From contig SJOL01008635.1 of the NCBI GenBank assembly GCA_004794785.1, positions 1,092,131 to 1,156,130 on the forward strand: a DNA stretch of 64,000 nt, read 5' to 3'. This DNA is from Opisthorchis felineus (Eukaryota; Platyhelminthes; Trematoda; Opisthorchiida; Opisthorchiidae). Positions 37,522 to 48,895 of the stretch are shown one piece after another. The notes beneath the pieces are model-generated. The model made no database searches. It worked only from the letters and a program-made list of their open reading frames with translations, and was not told where the DNA came from. The translations under genes and the position numbers were made by a program. Position 1 is the stretch's first letter, and the number at the start of each line of letters is the position of its first letter.

Positions 37522-37596
37522 ACATGCGGTCGGCACAATTTACGTCCCTGGGACCCAGTCGTATTTCTCATACATCTCTGTAAATTAAACCGCACA
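37522..37596 (+). CDS. Candidate exon of the LIM-domain gene (25 codons)
   Basis: One of the best splice pairs in the window: acceptor CATGCCCACCTTTTTCAG and a perfect GTAAGT donor. The 25 codons (start TCGRHNLRPWDPVVFLI) are open in phase 0 and the length is 75 nt. It is hydrophobic in the middle with two cysteines. It precedes the first LIM exon, which also starts in phase 0. Confidence 0.5.
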
Positions 37597-38216
37597 GTAA
37601 GTGCGGTATTCTTAAGGCCTAATTGCTTCGACCTGCGCAGTACATGCTAGTTTCGAATACATTACTCAGAAACCAACAGCATCCCTGGAACAAACGAAGG
37701 CTTTCACGTTCTGTTCTTCAAGCCTGTACCTGATTTCTTTGCTGAAGATTAGGGGCGGTGCTCACAGTTAAAGATTAAAGTTAGCCGACAACATACAGAC
37801 ATCCGTTTCACCAGAAAGTATAGTTTGCCAAGAAAATACGCTAAAGAAAATTCAACCGAGATGTTCCTGATCTTGTGTAAGTCGACTGAGTGTGAACGAT
37901 AACCCCTTATTGGAAAAGTCTCATTCGTAGGCAATCAAGTGTAAGTTTCAACAGTGGAAATGATAGGAATAATATGATACTGTGGGGACGTTTGGTTCAA
38001 ACCCTCAGTTATTCTGTCTGTTTCTTACAACTCCAGTTACATCGTTTGAAAAGCATGGGTAGATATATTGATTCCCGATGTAGAATGCTTGAAAGATGAT
38101 TAATCTTCACGTATCTTAAAATGATATCTTAAAATAGCTCACTCTGTGATAGAAAGGGTGGAAACAACACGGTGGCTGAACGAATGTAAAGAAATAAGTA
38201 AATAAGCATTCGGTTG

Positions 38217-38540
38217 CTAAAAACTGTTCGACACGACCGGTTTCAGTGTATTACGTCTATAAAACGTATCGCGATATCTCGAATATCGTAGCAACTGAAA
38301 CATGAGGTGGCCTGGTGCAGCACATTCAGTTGCTCAAAACGAGAGATTCAGCTGGGTTCCAGGTGAATCTCCAGCAGAACCAAACTGTTTTTCAAATGCG
38401 TGTATTTCGCCAAGTTTGTGCAATTTGGGTTCAAGCAGAAGACAAGGTTGACGGAACCTGGGGACGGCGCCTACCTGATGGGCCCCAAGAAAGGCAAAAC
38501 CGGTCGTGGGTTGTCGAATAATTTTCACCAGCCTTATGAG
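38217..38540. repeat. Interspersed-repeat fragment with inverted ends
   Basis: The block around CACGACCGGTTTC at 38234-38250 recurs inverted at 38498-38515 (AAAACCGGTCGTG), with further loose pairing outward. Between them a minus-strand frame of about 127 codons runs through, which looks like repeat-derived sequence rather than a host gene. Mobile origin is inferred from the inverted ends only. Confidence 0.4.
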
Positions 38541-38998
38541 TAGTGTAATACGTCTACACGATATATCGGGATGTTTGTGGGCAGCAAGACAACTGAGTGT
38601 TAAATCGTACAACGGGCGAAGAACGATATAAAAACAAGAAAGAACATGGTATTTGTAAAACACTAAATAAGCATGCTCCTCAGAATCCCGGATTTGCATC
38701 TGCAAGGCTGATCCCAATATGAGGGAACGATCACCCGATCAAAAGGCCATGGTAGGACCGTATATGACGGGGGATTGAATAAAGAAAAAAATTCTAGTTT
38801 TTCACTACTGTATTGCAGCAAATTGTGCATTGGATGACAAAGAAATACAACTGGCAGATTATTAGATCATAGAGACGGTAGGTTGTGGGACACATTATGG
38901 TCCTACAGTTGACAGAAATACGAAAATGTGCGTTGGTTTACCAAACAGGGACAGGAAACAATTAAATTGTTTCAACCTATTTAAAAACACAACACAGT

Positions 38999-39093
38999 CG
39001 TTCAGCTGTTAAACCATTTCGGTGCCTAGCTGCCATGCCACCTGAAGGAAGCACGAGTGCTGGGATACTTCCAGGTTGCCCAAACCTAGAGAG
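38999..39093 (-). repeat. tRNA-derived SINE, copy 2 (body only)
   Basis: Aligns along its whole length, with a few substitutions and small indels, to 22761-22855, including GGTGCCTAGCTGCCAT and GCTGGGATAC. The tRNA-like head present in copy 1 is missing: similarity stops after CCTAGAGAG, so this copy is truncated. Confidence 0.85.
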
Positions 39094-40469
39094 AAACTTG
39101 TTTCACCTGTCCTAAATTCGCAAAAATCGCAAATTCGTCTATCACTGTCAAAGGGTTTGAGGTATTGATCTAACCAATGCGTTGAATTTGCGTAACTTCT
39201 TTCTTGATAGAGTAAGGACCGTGATACTTGGGCACTAGCCTAACTGCATGGGCATGTTACTAAAACTTCTGATCCCAGTAGACCTTGAGGCTTCTCGTTC
39301 CCGGTTTTTATCCTGCTAGACGCCAGTTTGTTGCGTGACCGATCGGAAATATGACACTTTGTTTCCAATTGTTTTGGCGACCATCTTTCCATCAGTTCTT
39401 TTCTGAACATATCTGTAATCACCAAGATAGATGGTGCTTTGACACTGCAAACATATGTCCATCTTCTCTTGCATTGCTTAACAATTTAGTTTTTGTCTAT
39501 TGCACACATTTCTAAAGCTTCAACCGACGGGGTTTGTCGTCATTTACCCAGCGTCCCCGCTGGACCGACATGCTGCACAAAAGGCCGGGTGATTATAAAT
39601 CGAAAGTACACCTACAATCGGTCAACAAGCCTCCATTATTAGAATGGTTGATCAGGCTGATGCATGGTATATATCAGAAATTAGAAACAATCTGATGTTA
39701 TATCAAGTAAGAACAGATCAGTGGTTACGCAAACCAGGTTCAGAAATGATGGCAGTGGTCAGTGGATGGCAGAAAAACTCCTATGGTTTGGAGCACCTGC
39801 GTTGATTGGAAAGGGCAAAATAATGGAAATAGGAGCAAAACAGACTTACGTGGATAGCATGTCCAGTGTTTGGTGATCCTGAAAATTATTGGGATCGCTG
39901 CCAGATATCACAACGCACACTCATTTTTGAGAGTGAAACTATCGAGCCAGTGAAGAAAACGAAGCTTGCTCACGCTGGCCAGTGATCTCTTCAAGTCCTA
40001 TAAATAAATGCCTGCCCCAGGCCAACCGAGACCTAATGGAACACGGGCCACCAAAAAAATTCCAGGGGACATGTAACAAGAAGGAACAGTTTTTGTACCG
40101 TATTTCCAGAAAACTTCCACAATGATACCGCTCGCAGCAATCGATGGCTGTTCAATAGTTAAGGCGACATCTAAGGTACTTCACAAAGAGTGAGTGCCGC
40201 CCTAGCCGGAAGCACAAAGCAGTATGCCAATCATATCTGTCTGTTCCAACTTTGCATCCGTCCAGAAGGTGTTTCTACATTTCCACATATTTACTACAGA
40301 TACTCAGGCTCCTTGTATGATATAAATTAGTACGACTGCACAGCCTGGCTTCAGTGACCAACAGTCCCATTGACATAGAATTTAGCGGAATCGAAATTGA
40401 CAGCAGAACAAACCACAAAATAGAGTATAGGTTTGATGATGACTAAACGTTAATCTTGCTTCCTTTCAG

Positions 40470-40612
40470 TCCGCCGACCAATTACATTACGAACAAGCTC
40501 AACGGTGTTTCGGCTGTGGAAGAGTTGCGGAAAATGGCGATATACTTGAAGTTCTCAATGGCATATATCACAGGAGTTGTTTCCGGTGTCAGTTATGCAG
40601 AAGGCTACTAAC
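40470..40612 (+). CDS. LIM domain 1, first half (exon)
   Basis: Acceptor GCTTCCTTTCAG and donor GTGAGT bound 47 codons plus two bases (phase 0 to 2). After a 12-residue lead the exon encodes CFGCGRVAENGDILEVLNG then IYHRSCFRCQLCRRLL. This gives C-x2-C-x17-H-x2-C-x2-C-x2-C, the first LIM zinc finger and the first two ligands of the second. LIM domains bind two zinc ions and mediate protein-protein contacts, often in cytoskeletal or nuclear adaptors. CF-x-C-x2-C-x-R-x-L resembles zyxin/Ajuba-type and related LIMs, but the family cannot be fixed. The intron interrupts the Thr codon after the LL pair, exactly as in LIM domain 2. Confidence 0.9.
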
Positions 40613-40863
40613 GTGAGTTTTGGCAATTATCAGCTTGTTCATTGCTGATACCATGAAATTTGCCATGGAGAATGTTCAAATGGACAGTCTCATTACAACC
40701 ATATGTTTTTTCTTAAAATGGGATGCTACGACATATTTGGCAAATATTACTTCAATGATCAATAATAAGTCCATTTATATACAAATCCGTGAGACTGTTT
40801 TTCCATTGGCCATATTTTTTGAACCACAACTTTGCATTTCACACTGTTTCATTTGTTCTGCAG

Positions 40864-40871
40864 GCGGAATC
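40864..40871 (+). CDS. Proposed 8-nt micro-exon inside LIM domain 1
   Basis: Eight bases, GCGGAATC, sit between an excellent acceptor (TTTCATTTGTTCTGCAG) and a usable donor GTAATA. The upstream exon ends with two bases of a codon and the downstream exon at 41226 needs two bases to be in its Cys-bearing frame; an 8-nt insert satisfies both and adds Thr, Arg, Asn, Leu. With it the spacing from the fourth to the fifth cysteine cluster becomes C-x16-C, within the LIM norm. Without it the next exon hits a stop after one codon. Inference from phase and spacing. Confidence 0.45.
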
Positions 40872-41225
40872 GTAATAAAACTGTTACATAAAAAATGAAT
40901 AACTAAAATGTTATTGCTAGTCTTATTGCCTCGTTAAGTTTCTCAAGGGATGTTGTGCAACTCGCTTGTTCCGATTTAGTGTTGCTGGGGAATTAGTTAT
41001 TTGTCATTTACTGAGCATTCGTTTTTAGAAGTGAATTATAGCACATAAGATAACACATGCAAAAAACTGTTGTCGCCAGTAATCACAGATTATTAGGCTG
41101 TCGCTGATGCCAACAGCGATGACTTTTGATGGATGGTTGTGTTTGTGTTGTTAGAGGCCACACACATAGCACGATAGAAAAATTGCTACAGGAACTGGTT
41201 CTTATTTCAACCTCTTTTCATTTAG

Positions 41226-41289
41226 TCATTGATAAATGCCACCATGCCTTATGCAGTACTGCATGTTTGGAAAGAGCCTTGAAAATACG
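41226..41289 (+). CDS. LIM domain 1, second half (exon)
   Basis: A very strong pyrimidine-rich acceptor (CAACCTCTTTTCATTTAG) opens a frame reading IDKCHHALCSTACLERALKI. LCSTAC supplies the last zinc ligands with C-x3-C spacing, as in LIM domain 2 (HCDPFC). The exon ends in phase 2 at a weak donor (GTGACG); reading on would meet TGA. Spliced directly to 57460 it gives ten residues between the last ligand here and the first Cys of LIM 2, the usual tandem-LIM linker. The exon is not a strong motif alone; support comes from phase, spacing and parallel with LIM 2. Confidence 0.5.
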
Positions 41290-43235
41290 GTGACGTTCTT
41301 TACGACACAAGAGCCATTCAAACCCTTTAGTGGCTTTCTTTTGAATGACTTTTGGTTGAGAGAGTAAACTCAGACTTAACTGTGCACACATCAGCATTGA
41401 TCTGCAGGAGTTCTGATCACCCTGATCTTACTAAATTGATTTAATTGCTTACGTTAGAAAATGTAGACGGAAAAATCAGCAGGACCTAATTTCATGTCCA
41501 TCCTGGGAAGCGGTTTGTAACGACAGCAATCAGGATTATCCAGCAGGTCACAGGAACTGCATCTTAAATGACGATCTTAAATTGGATTCGTTTAGTTTAG
41601 GTGAAAGATATTTCCCATTCTACAATAGTTTCTATATCAGTTTTCCCCTTCGATCTGTGTCGAATAAAAAAGCTTGCATGTTTCAAAAGGAAGAGCTCAG
41701 AATCAGGAGCCAAAACTTATCCATTATCAGGTACTAGCTCAGGAGAAACAATGAGAAAAGTTGAGAAAATTTATTGGATCACCTTGAAATCACCATGAAT
41801 TATTTGACTTGAACTCCAAATTTTTTAAAATTATATCCGCTGGTTTTTGAGCTTTGGTTGCTACTGTTATTCAGCACTGTTTTAAGAACATTTAGGTAAA
41901 TATATGCAGTCGGTTTGTTAGGCATCCTTTTGAGGGACCGACTGGTGATATTCGTGCTTTCCAGTAACAATTTGAAGACTAATTTTGCTGTCTTGTGATT
42001 GTTCAACTTCTGCCTGGTATTATATCCATACTGATTTCAGGTCTGTTGTATATGCGGGTGACTTTCAAGCGGTGACAGTTCGGTATAAAGTCATTTGGAT
42101 CCTTAACATACTGTCGAGATACGCAGCAGAAGTTTGGCAGGCAATCAGTATCTTACGCCAAGGATGTCCTATAGGGTAGGAAAAAGGACGGTTGCCGATG
42201 ATCTTAGAGTAGTTAGCTATTTCAATCTGGACGATTTCCTGTGGCTTTGAGACCGAGTCATTTGCTATTGAAGATTCAGAGAAATACAGCACAACAGTTC
42301 TAGCCTAATAAAAAGCTAGTGTTTTACTCAAGTTCAAGGTGTGGTACAAAACACTTCATGAAATAAGTAGCTGGTGCTGCATATGAGGGCAGGATGCACC
42401 CGTCACGCGTGTTATGGAAAGCACTTCGGGATACAAGATGAAAAAGGAAGAGTTTATTCGAGTTTACCCGAGTACCAGCACAGTAATTATCGGGTTTGCG
42501 GATTCGTCTGTTTTTTTTTTCAAAATCATAGTGCATGAACTAGTGAAAGAAGCTGAGATCACTGAGCTAATTACACCAACTGGATGAAGTATAACGATAC
42601 GTGTCTTTGAGTACGTGCATTAAACAACGGCTCTTAATTCAGCCTCGGAGTATTTCCAATAATGCTGGTATTTCTGTTAAACACGTATCAAAGGTTTGTT
42701 AACACGCATGGATTACCTCGATTAATTAGAGCACATGCAGCTAAAACTCTAGAAAATTGTTGCAGAATGTTTTCGAGTCTTCAGACTCACACTATGCCTG
42801 ATCTGGTTATATACGTGATCTAGTCTTTTATAATAAGAAATCTGGGATTATATATGGTAGAGAATGTTCACTAACTACATTTCGCCTCTTAGAGACGTGC
42901 TACATTCCCAGTTATTTTACACAGAAAATGATGTAATATTGCTAGTGCAGTATTTCTTATGTTTAAAATGGCGGAACACCTGCGTAAATTACCAGGTGTC
43001 AGGCATAAAATGCACGAACAAAGTATATTCCTTCGGGGAAGATCATTAGAGTTGTTGACTAGTTGATCCTGGTGGAATATCAACATCTGGTTCATCATCC
43101 AGTGTTCTTTCTAATTCCCGACCTGAAGCTCTTACCTTGTGGTGGCTGTCGGGTTTCTGTGCTGCAATATCTCTGGGATTATATTGGCGGGAAGCATCGC
43201 CTCAGAAGGGCTTGGTAAACAATCGGTAGTTTTTA
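41290..43235. other. Presumed intron, no gene recognised
   Basis: No supported exon. A short frame ending RQGCPIG at 42179 recalls a reverse-transcriptase motif but has no flanking conservation. Confidence 0.4.
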
Positions 43236-43285
43236 ACTGAGCAGCCTTTCGCTTTTGACACAAAAGCCTCATCAGGACAAGTGAG
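43236..43285 (-). ncRNA. Hammerhead-ribozyme-like core
   Basis: Minus strand 5'-3': CTGATGA at 43275-43269, one G, then a perfect 7-bp hairpin GCTTTTG-TGT-CAAAAGC, then GAAA at 43250-43247. These are the invariant hammerhead core CUGAUGA and GAAA joined by helix II. One extra G lies between CUGAUGA and the stem. Helices I and III could not be drawn convincingly, so activity is unproven. Hammerheads are known in the pseudo-LTRs of Penelope-like elements, and a probable Penelope-like tail lies on the same strand just upstream (43668-43870). Confidence 0.4.
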
Positions 43286-43667
43286 CAGGTCACCATGTTG
43301 GTCAGGTTTCAGGGCAGACGGAGAACCAATCAGTAAAACGTTTTCAGGTTAGCACACTAGATCAGTGTTGAATGTCAATTAACGATTCTTGTCGGTTAGT
43401 GTGGTTACATAAATCTTGCGTTGATGGGTTGGGGTAGTCTGAAATTACTACTGATCGGGTTTGATACTTTAGTCCTCCACTTCAAGTTGCTTCATTTTAT
43501 GACTCACCGTGGGCGCCACTGGTAGAGTTCGCTGGTCTTTGTGGGCTTGTGAGTGTTACGACAACTTAGTTGGGGGGAGGAAAGGTGGGTGAGGTTAAAT
43601 ACAATTCACATGACTCCTCCTCCTTCTTCTGATAAACGCACACCAACACGTGTCGGTTGGATTAATC

Positions 43668-43870
43668 CAAAACCATTCTCCACACGCTTTCCAGTTCCAT
43701 GCCTTCCAATCTATTGACACTGGGATGATTGGCGATTTCTACAGCCTCAGCCATCAGTCTCTATGGCGTGGACCGTAGTTCTGGCCTCAAAATCTCAACA
43801 TTTTCTAAATCTATTTTGTGCCCCGTGTCCAGTTCATCTTCCGCGACTGCCATGACATCATTGACTGTTT
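43668..43870 (-). pseudogene. C-terminal remnant of a Penelope-like retroelement protein
   Basis: The minus strand reads VMAVAEDELDTGHKIDLEN then VEILRP, an in-frame stop, and AEAVEIANHPSVNRLEG followed by ESVWRMVLD and a stop. The pattern of a His/Asp-rich GHKID segment, then an EA-EI-HPSVNR-EG tail, matches the end of GIY-YIG-endonuclease-bearing Penelope-like retroelement proteins as I recall them in flatworms. The upstream frame is lost by frameshift, the GIY-YIG core is not visible, and no reverse transcriptase is present. Assignment is by recognition of a short degenerate tail, so other retroelement families remain possible. Confidence 0.5.
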
Positions 43871-45646
43871 TCCCGTAACCCGGGAAAGATTCTGTTCGAT
43901 TTTTTCCTGGTAAGCGATTCTGAAGTTCCAATCTGAAGTAAACGTGAAATGGTACGAAAATGTTGCAGCAGAAAAAAGTAACCCAGCGGAGAGCGAGTTG
44001 CCTGAACTTTCTACTACTCTGATAATACTAAGTAGTTTGATATGGGTGAGAATGGTCATCTTTCGTCTCCGAATCGTTGGAGGAAAAAATATTTCTCATG
44101 TGCAATGGTTGGTTGTACGCACATCTTTAAGCGTGCGCTACCCTGTAGATTTTTCCAATAACGTTGTTCTTAGGTCGCCTCGAACATATGGTTCGGAGTG
44201 GGGGGATTTTTAATGAGTCGGAGGTTGGATAACACCAGTACGGAGCAGGTTATAATAGGGAACCTACGAAACGCGTTAACCTCAATCGTTTTGTTAACTT
44301 TCAGCGGGTAAAATAGGTTGATAGCAATGATATAATATGACTTTTATCAGTGCAGGCACGTTTTCAGCGATTTTCACAACGATGGAACCTATAATTCTAG
44401 TTCTCATTTTATTAGCAGACTGTTTTGTTGCATTGGGTTATGCGGTATTTCTAATCTTCCCATGTTTACATAGTTAATTATTATAATTTAGTCTTTCAAG
44501 TGCCCAGTGTTCCAAAAATATTAGGAGACGAAAATTAAATTTTGCGAACCTGATTGCATCAGAATAAATCCGGTCTTCACTGAGCTTAATCCCTAGTCAA
44601 ACCCTATTGGTCCTCAGTTGGCTATATCGGGATACCGAGTTTCCGCGATCTCTCGCAGCTGATCCTCGTATTATCCGACTCCGTTTTGGTCGGTTAAAAC
44701 TTATTTCTGATCTGTACTGAGACTTTTGACCAGCCTATCCAGCTGATCTGGAGGATTTTTCATAGCGGCGATGACTATATTGCCCACCATACATGAGTAA
44801 AGTAAATATACATTTCAATATATATCTCCCATAAGATTTCGCTCAGAATAACTGGTTTCGATGTAGCTTAAGTTTCCACTAACTCATACCCACTACATTA
44901 AACCATCCCAAAAGAAGCAACAGCGGCTGATTTTAACGAAAAATTTTCTGTCCAGTTTGAGAAATATTTCGAATATCATCGGATGTGGCCATATATGTAG
45001 TCACTAATACTTCGGTGGTGACAATGTCTCGTCCGCACCTCTCCGAGAAAATCTCTGGGAATCCAGAAAGTTAATCCGGAAGCATGTTGCCGTTCGAGGA
45101 TGTGAAAATTAATCGTACACACTGTCCTGAGCGCCGCAATACTTGTGTACGCTCACTTATGCTGGCGTGCTTCGCATTATAGACGCAATCATTGTTGTGG
45201 GGACACAAATGCCCGATCAGTTTACTGAATAAATGCACAAGGGCCCATTAAACTTTCACTAGGGTAGATAACCTAACGGACTGATTGTGTTATGTCGCAC
45301 CCTTTATACTTCGCACGATAAAAAGTGATTCCCTTGCTTCTGTGAATTGGGAATTGCCAGGAAAATTCTTTGCGGGGTGATGCCTTGACTGTATTCTTCA
45401 CTCTTTTACCGGTAATGAGTACATCGTTCGGGTGTGTTTGACTCTCAGACCGCCCTGCCGACTGCATTTGTAACTCGGATTCGAGCCTGTACTTGTGCTT
45501 CACTTGATACGAAATGAGTCCCTATCCTGGGGTGCATAGTACCTGTGTTCTCGATGGGACACCCTGCCAATGCACTGAGTTAGCTGGATGCGCGAGCTTT
45601 GTGAATTTGGTGGACTGCTTCAATTGCTAACAGAGGCATGCAAATG
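43871..45646. other. No gene recognised
   Basis: A frame at 43944-44055 ends at a GTGAGA donor-like site but its phase fits no neighbour. A small hydrophobic frame near 44383-44478 has no context. Presumed intron with repeat remnants. Confidence 0.35.
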
Positions 45647-46174
45647 NNNNNNNNNNNNNNNNNNNNNNNNNNNNNNNNNNNNNNNNNNNNNNNNNNNNNN
45701 NNNNNNNNNNNNNNNNNNNNNNNNNNNNNNNNNNNNNNNNNNNNNNNNNNNNNNNNNNNNNNNNNNNNNNNNNNNNNNNNNNNNNNNNNNNNNNNNNNNN
45801 NNNNNNNNNNNNNNNNNNNNNNNNNNNNNNNNNNNNNNNNNNNNNNNNNNNNNNNNNNNNNNNNNNNNNNNNNNNNNNNNNNNNNNNNNNNNNNNNNNNN
45901 NNNNNNNNNNNNNNNNNNNNNNNNNNNNNNNNNNNNNNNNNNNNNNNNNNNNNNNNNNNNNNNNNNNNNNNNNNNNNNNNNNNNNNNNNNNNNNNNNNNN
46001 NNNNNNNNNNNNNNNNNNNNNNNNNNNNNNNNNNNNNNNNNNNNNNNNNNNNNNNNNNNNNNNNNNNNNNNNNNNNNNNNNNNNNNNNNNNNNNNNNNNN
46101 NNNNNNNNNNNNNNNNNNNNNNNNNNNNNNNNNNNNNNNNNNNNNNNNNNNNNNNNNNNNNNNNNNNNNNNNNN
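45647..46174. other. Assembly gap (528 N)
   Basis: Run of N. Any open frame drawn across it is an artefact. An exon or repeat could be hidden here. Confidence 1.
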
Positions 46175-47090
46175 TGTTTAGGGTCCGCTGAAAAGCTGAG
46201 CACCCAATCGACCCCGACCGTTGCAATGACCCAAACTAGCAAGTGAAAAAATCCTGGTGGGTAATTCTTCTGAGAGTAGTTGTCTGGTGCAAATGTCATA
46301 GGGCCGCACGTCCTAATACAGTCAGTAGTGGAGGAGACTAATGGGGTGGTAGTTATACATATTTTTCAAAGCCCCTAAACTCTGGTACGCTCTAGCTCGA
46401 CAGCCTTCCGGGGAAACATGTCTGGTGTCTACTGAGTTTCACACCTGGTGACCTGGGCTGCAAACTTCGGCACACTTATCAAGACTATGCACAGGCAGTC
46501 AAAATTATCTTATCCGCCCTTTGTTTTATCTAGGGTTGTGTTGTTTCCGATCTTCTCTCCGTGGCTTGAAGAAGTCGTTGAGGAGCCATCCTATTACTTC
46601 CACTTTGTTTTATTCTGCCGACTCCTTAGCTCACGTGGCCATATTGACATATAACCGGCGAAATTTACACCCCTTTGACCGTTGCCGCCCAGACGTTACT
46701 TTGAACCCCACGCTTTCCGTGGACATTTCAGTTGCTTTAAGGCCTTTTTCCACACAACAGCAACAAGCTATTGCATATCCTATTTCGGGATTCGACATAA
46801 GTGATAACTGAAAGTTTTGAGGTTTGTGTGATGTGGTCACCTAATTGAAGTGAAATCCCACCCAGCATTTCTATTGCTACCATCCAAACACATGATAAAA
46901 AATAAATCTGTCGGTGAAAAGCAGACAACCATGTGTGGTCCGTTTGGATGCGATCTTGTGTGACCGTGCAATCTGACGTAAAATTCAACCCCTGAATAAA
47001 TTATCTGAATCGATTAGCACTATCCAGAATGCTCAGCTGAAATCATTCAACCTAGAAGCTTCACAACACTCGACAGTAACAATAGCTCTC

Positions 47091-47270
47091 ATGTGGTTTG
47101 CAACACACTGTCATCGCTTTCCAGGAGGACTACGGACGAGCAACTTTGAGGACAAAACTGACATGTTGACGGATCAAATAACTGTGATTCAAAAAGAAAT
47201 TAAAATAATAGAAGTTTTATCGAACACGACCCCTTCTTTGAAGGGCCTCAGAGAAGATGTTGCTAAGTAG
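47091..47270 (+). CDS. Possible small coding segment, coiled-coil-like
   Basis: An ATG-initiated frame of 59 codons ends at TAG 47268-47270. From about 47140 it has a heptad-like charged pattern (LTDQITVIQKEIKIIEVLSN). An acceptor-like CGCTTTCCAG lies inside at 47115-47124, so the real unit could be a terminal exon starting at 47125. Its phase does not fit the LIM-gene chain. No family recognised. Confidence 0.25.
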   Translation: MWFATHCHRFPGGLRTSNFEDKTDMLTDQITVIQKEIKIIEVLSNTTPSLKGLREDVAK

Positions 47271-48513
47271 TAGTTTCATCAAGCAGGCTGGTGGGATTGT
47301 GTCAAAAACAGTCATTTTCCAGCACATCTCGTCAGATCAGGGCACAAAGACGGCTGGTACTGCAAAACCCTGTCAAACATCCTGCCAAAGTCAATACGGA
47401 AAGCATCCACGGGTGCTACATTGTCGTGCAGAGTAGTCCCGAGCATGCGAGAGGTTTATCGTAGACAGGAAAGTGTTCGTGCAGGCTGTGCAGCTTTAAG
47501 GATTTTAGTCACTGGCTTTGAAAATGATGGACCAGTCCCAAGCGGCACCTTGGTTTGTTGCACATAATTGATGTCGAGTCACTAGGACGCCAGCATCTCT
47601 GTCTGTCAAATCGTAATCTTTCATGTGTCTTGCGAGTGCATAATTTGTGTAACCGCAGCAAAGCAAGATAATAAATGAGAACTACTCCCAAATGGAGATT
47701 GTAAATTTCCATGTTGACGGTTCGGTGAGGCGAGACGGTGTCAGTTGTTGCCACAAAAGCAGACGAGTGATTTATCCAGTTACGGCGGCCGTACATCCGG
47801 TTATGTTTTATTTTAGAATTGTGGGTTGTAGTTACACTAAAACTTGACCTAACTAGCCATGGGAAAATAACAGTTTGCCCGAAAATTAGACGGAAAATAA
47901 CCTTTCGCGAATGCACGTACAGTGAGTAATATGTAGATTTTGTCAAGGCAAAACCCAAGTGGTCGTTTTTCACTTTTGCAGCAAATTCGGATCAGATGGT
48001 TCACTGCAATTCTCCAGAGATAGCAAGGCTACTAATGGTCTTATCTTCGTCTTTGTACTACTAAACGAATGACCAGTAATCGACATTTACGGAAGATTTG
48101 CGATCACAGTTCTGATGAGGTGGCGCTTGTGTGTCTTCAACGCAATGCCGCTCATTATTAGCTACAGGAATTTACATCCTTATAAGCCACAGAGCATTTT
48201 TTGGCCAGCACAATTCTCCACTCCGTGTAGTTACTATCTTGAGAATGGCTACACAGCATTTGGTGTACTGAAGTCCCAGATACAAAAGACAAATATGGAT
48301 GGATGTGGAATAATTTCTGTTATCTCATAAGCCTCATCCTCCGTTTTTTCAAAACTACCCAGATCTGGTACCCGGAAAAGTGAATTTACAGTTTTCATTG
48401 CTATATAAAATTGCTGACGACTGTCACTTTTGTACCTCTCTTTCAATGTGATAAAGCTTATCGAATTATACCGTAGAAGACGGAAAACCACAATGTGATT
48501 TCCCTTGCGAGAG

Positions 48514-48682
48514 GTCTTCAGGTGAGTTGGGATCAACAAAGATGAATGGATTTCACGAGATACCATCTTCTCATCCTGATCACACGATCTTCACTCCTAC
48601 TGCAGCCGCCGCTATGGAACCTCAATCCGCTAGGTTAGAGGTGGGAGGCTCCACTGCTGATCCATTTGGATCGCAACCCAGT
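48514..48682 (+). CDS. Candidate exon between the LIM exons (or alternative first exon)
   Basis: Open from an acceptor (GATTTCCCTTGCGAGAG; the AG two bases earlier is also usable) to a consensus GTGAGT donor, 169 nt, phase 2 to 0. The peptide contains MNGFHEIPSSHPDHTIF, an Ala run, and ends TADPFGSQPS, with the Pro/Ser/Ala composition of a disordered linker. It has an internal ATG at 48542, so it could start an alternative transcript. Phase 2 entry fits splicing from 41289. Confidence 0.5.
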
Positions 48683-48831
48683 GTGAGTGAATGCTGTCCT
48701 GTCCTATCGTACTATGCACCTCTTTTTAGAAATATATTGTGTATTGATTGTGCTGTCTAATCTTAATAGCCCATACCTTCTGTTATGCTCTGGTGCCAAT
48801 CAAATTCCAACCTAATGGTCCTATTGCTTAG

Positions 48832-48895
48832 GGCGTCCCAATGAATAACTTTAACCTTGGCAACATTGGGGAGATTCTGTGCAAGAGTCACCATA
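48832..48895 (+). CDS. Candidate exon between the LIM exons (21 codons)
   Basis: Strong acceptor (GGTCCTATTGCTTAG), then GVPMNNFNLGNIGEILCKSH and donor GTGAGA. Phase 0 to 1, 64 nt; it follows the preceding exon in frame after an intron of only 149 bases. No domain recognised. Confidence 0.4.

Noticed and set aside
38321..38362. A 14-codon phase-0 segment (HIQLLKTRDSAGFQ) between CAG and GTGAAT
   Set aside because: It lies inside the inverted-end repeat at 38217-38540, so the open frame and splice-like sites are probably repeat sequence.
40140..40194. Open segment IDGCSIVKATSKVLHK before a GTGAGT
   Set aside because: Phase 1 to 2 cannot be placed between the phase-0 exons on either side.
42129..42179. 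A peptide ending ILRQGCPIG resembling a reverse-transcriptase motif
   Set aside because: Seven or eight residues without any neighbouring RT block; likely chance.
45580..46299. Long open frames on both strands
   Set aside because: They run through the 528-base N gap.
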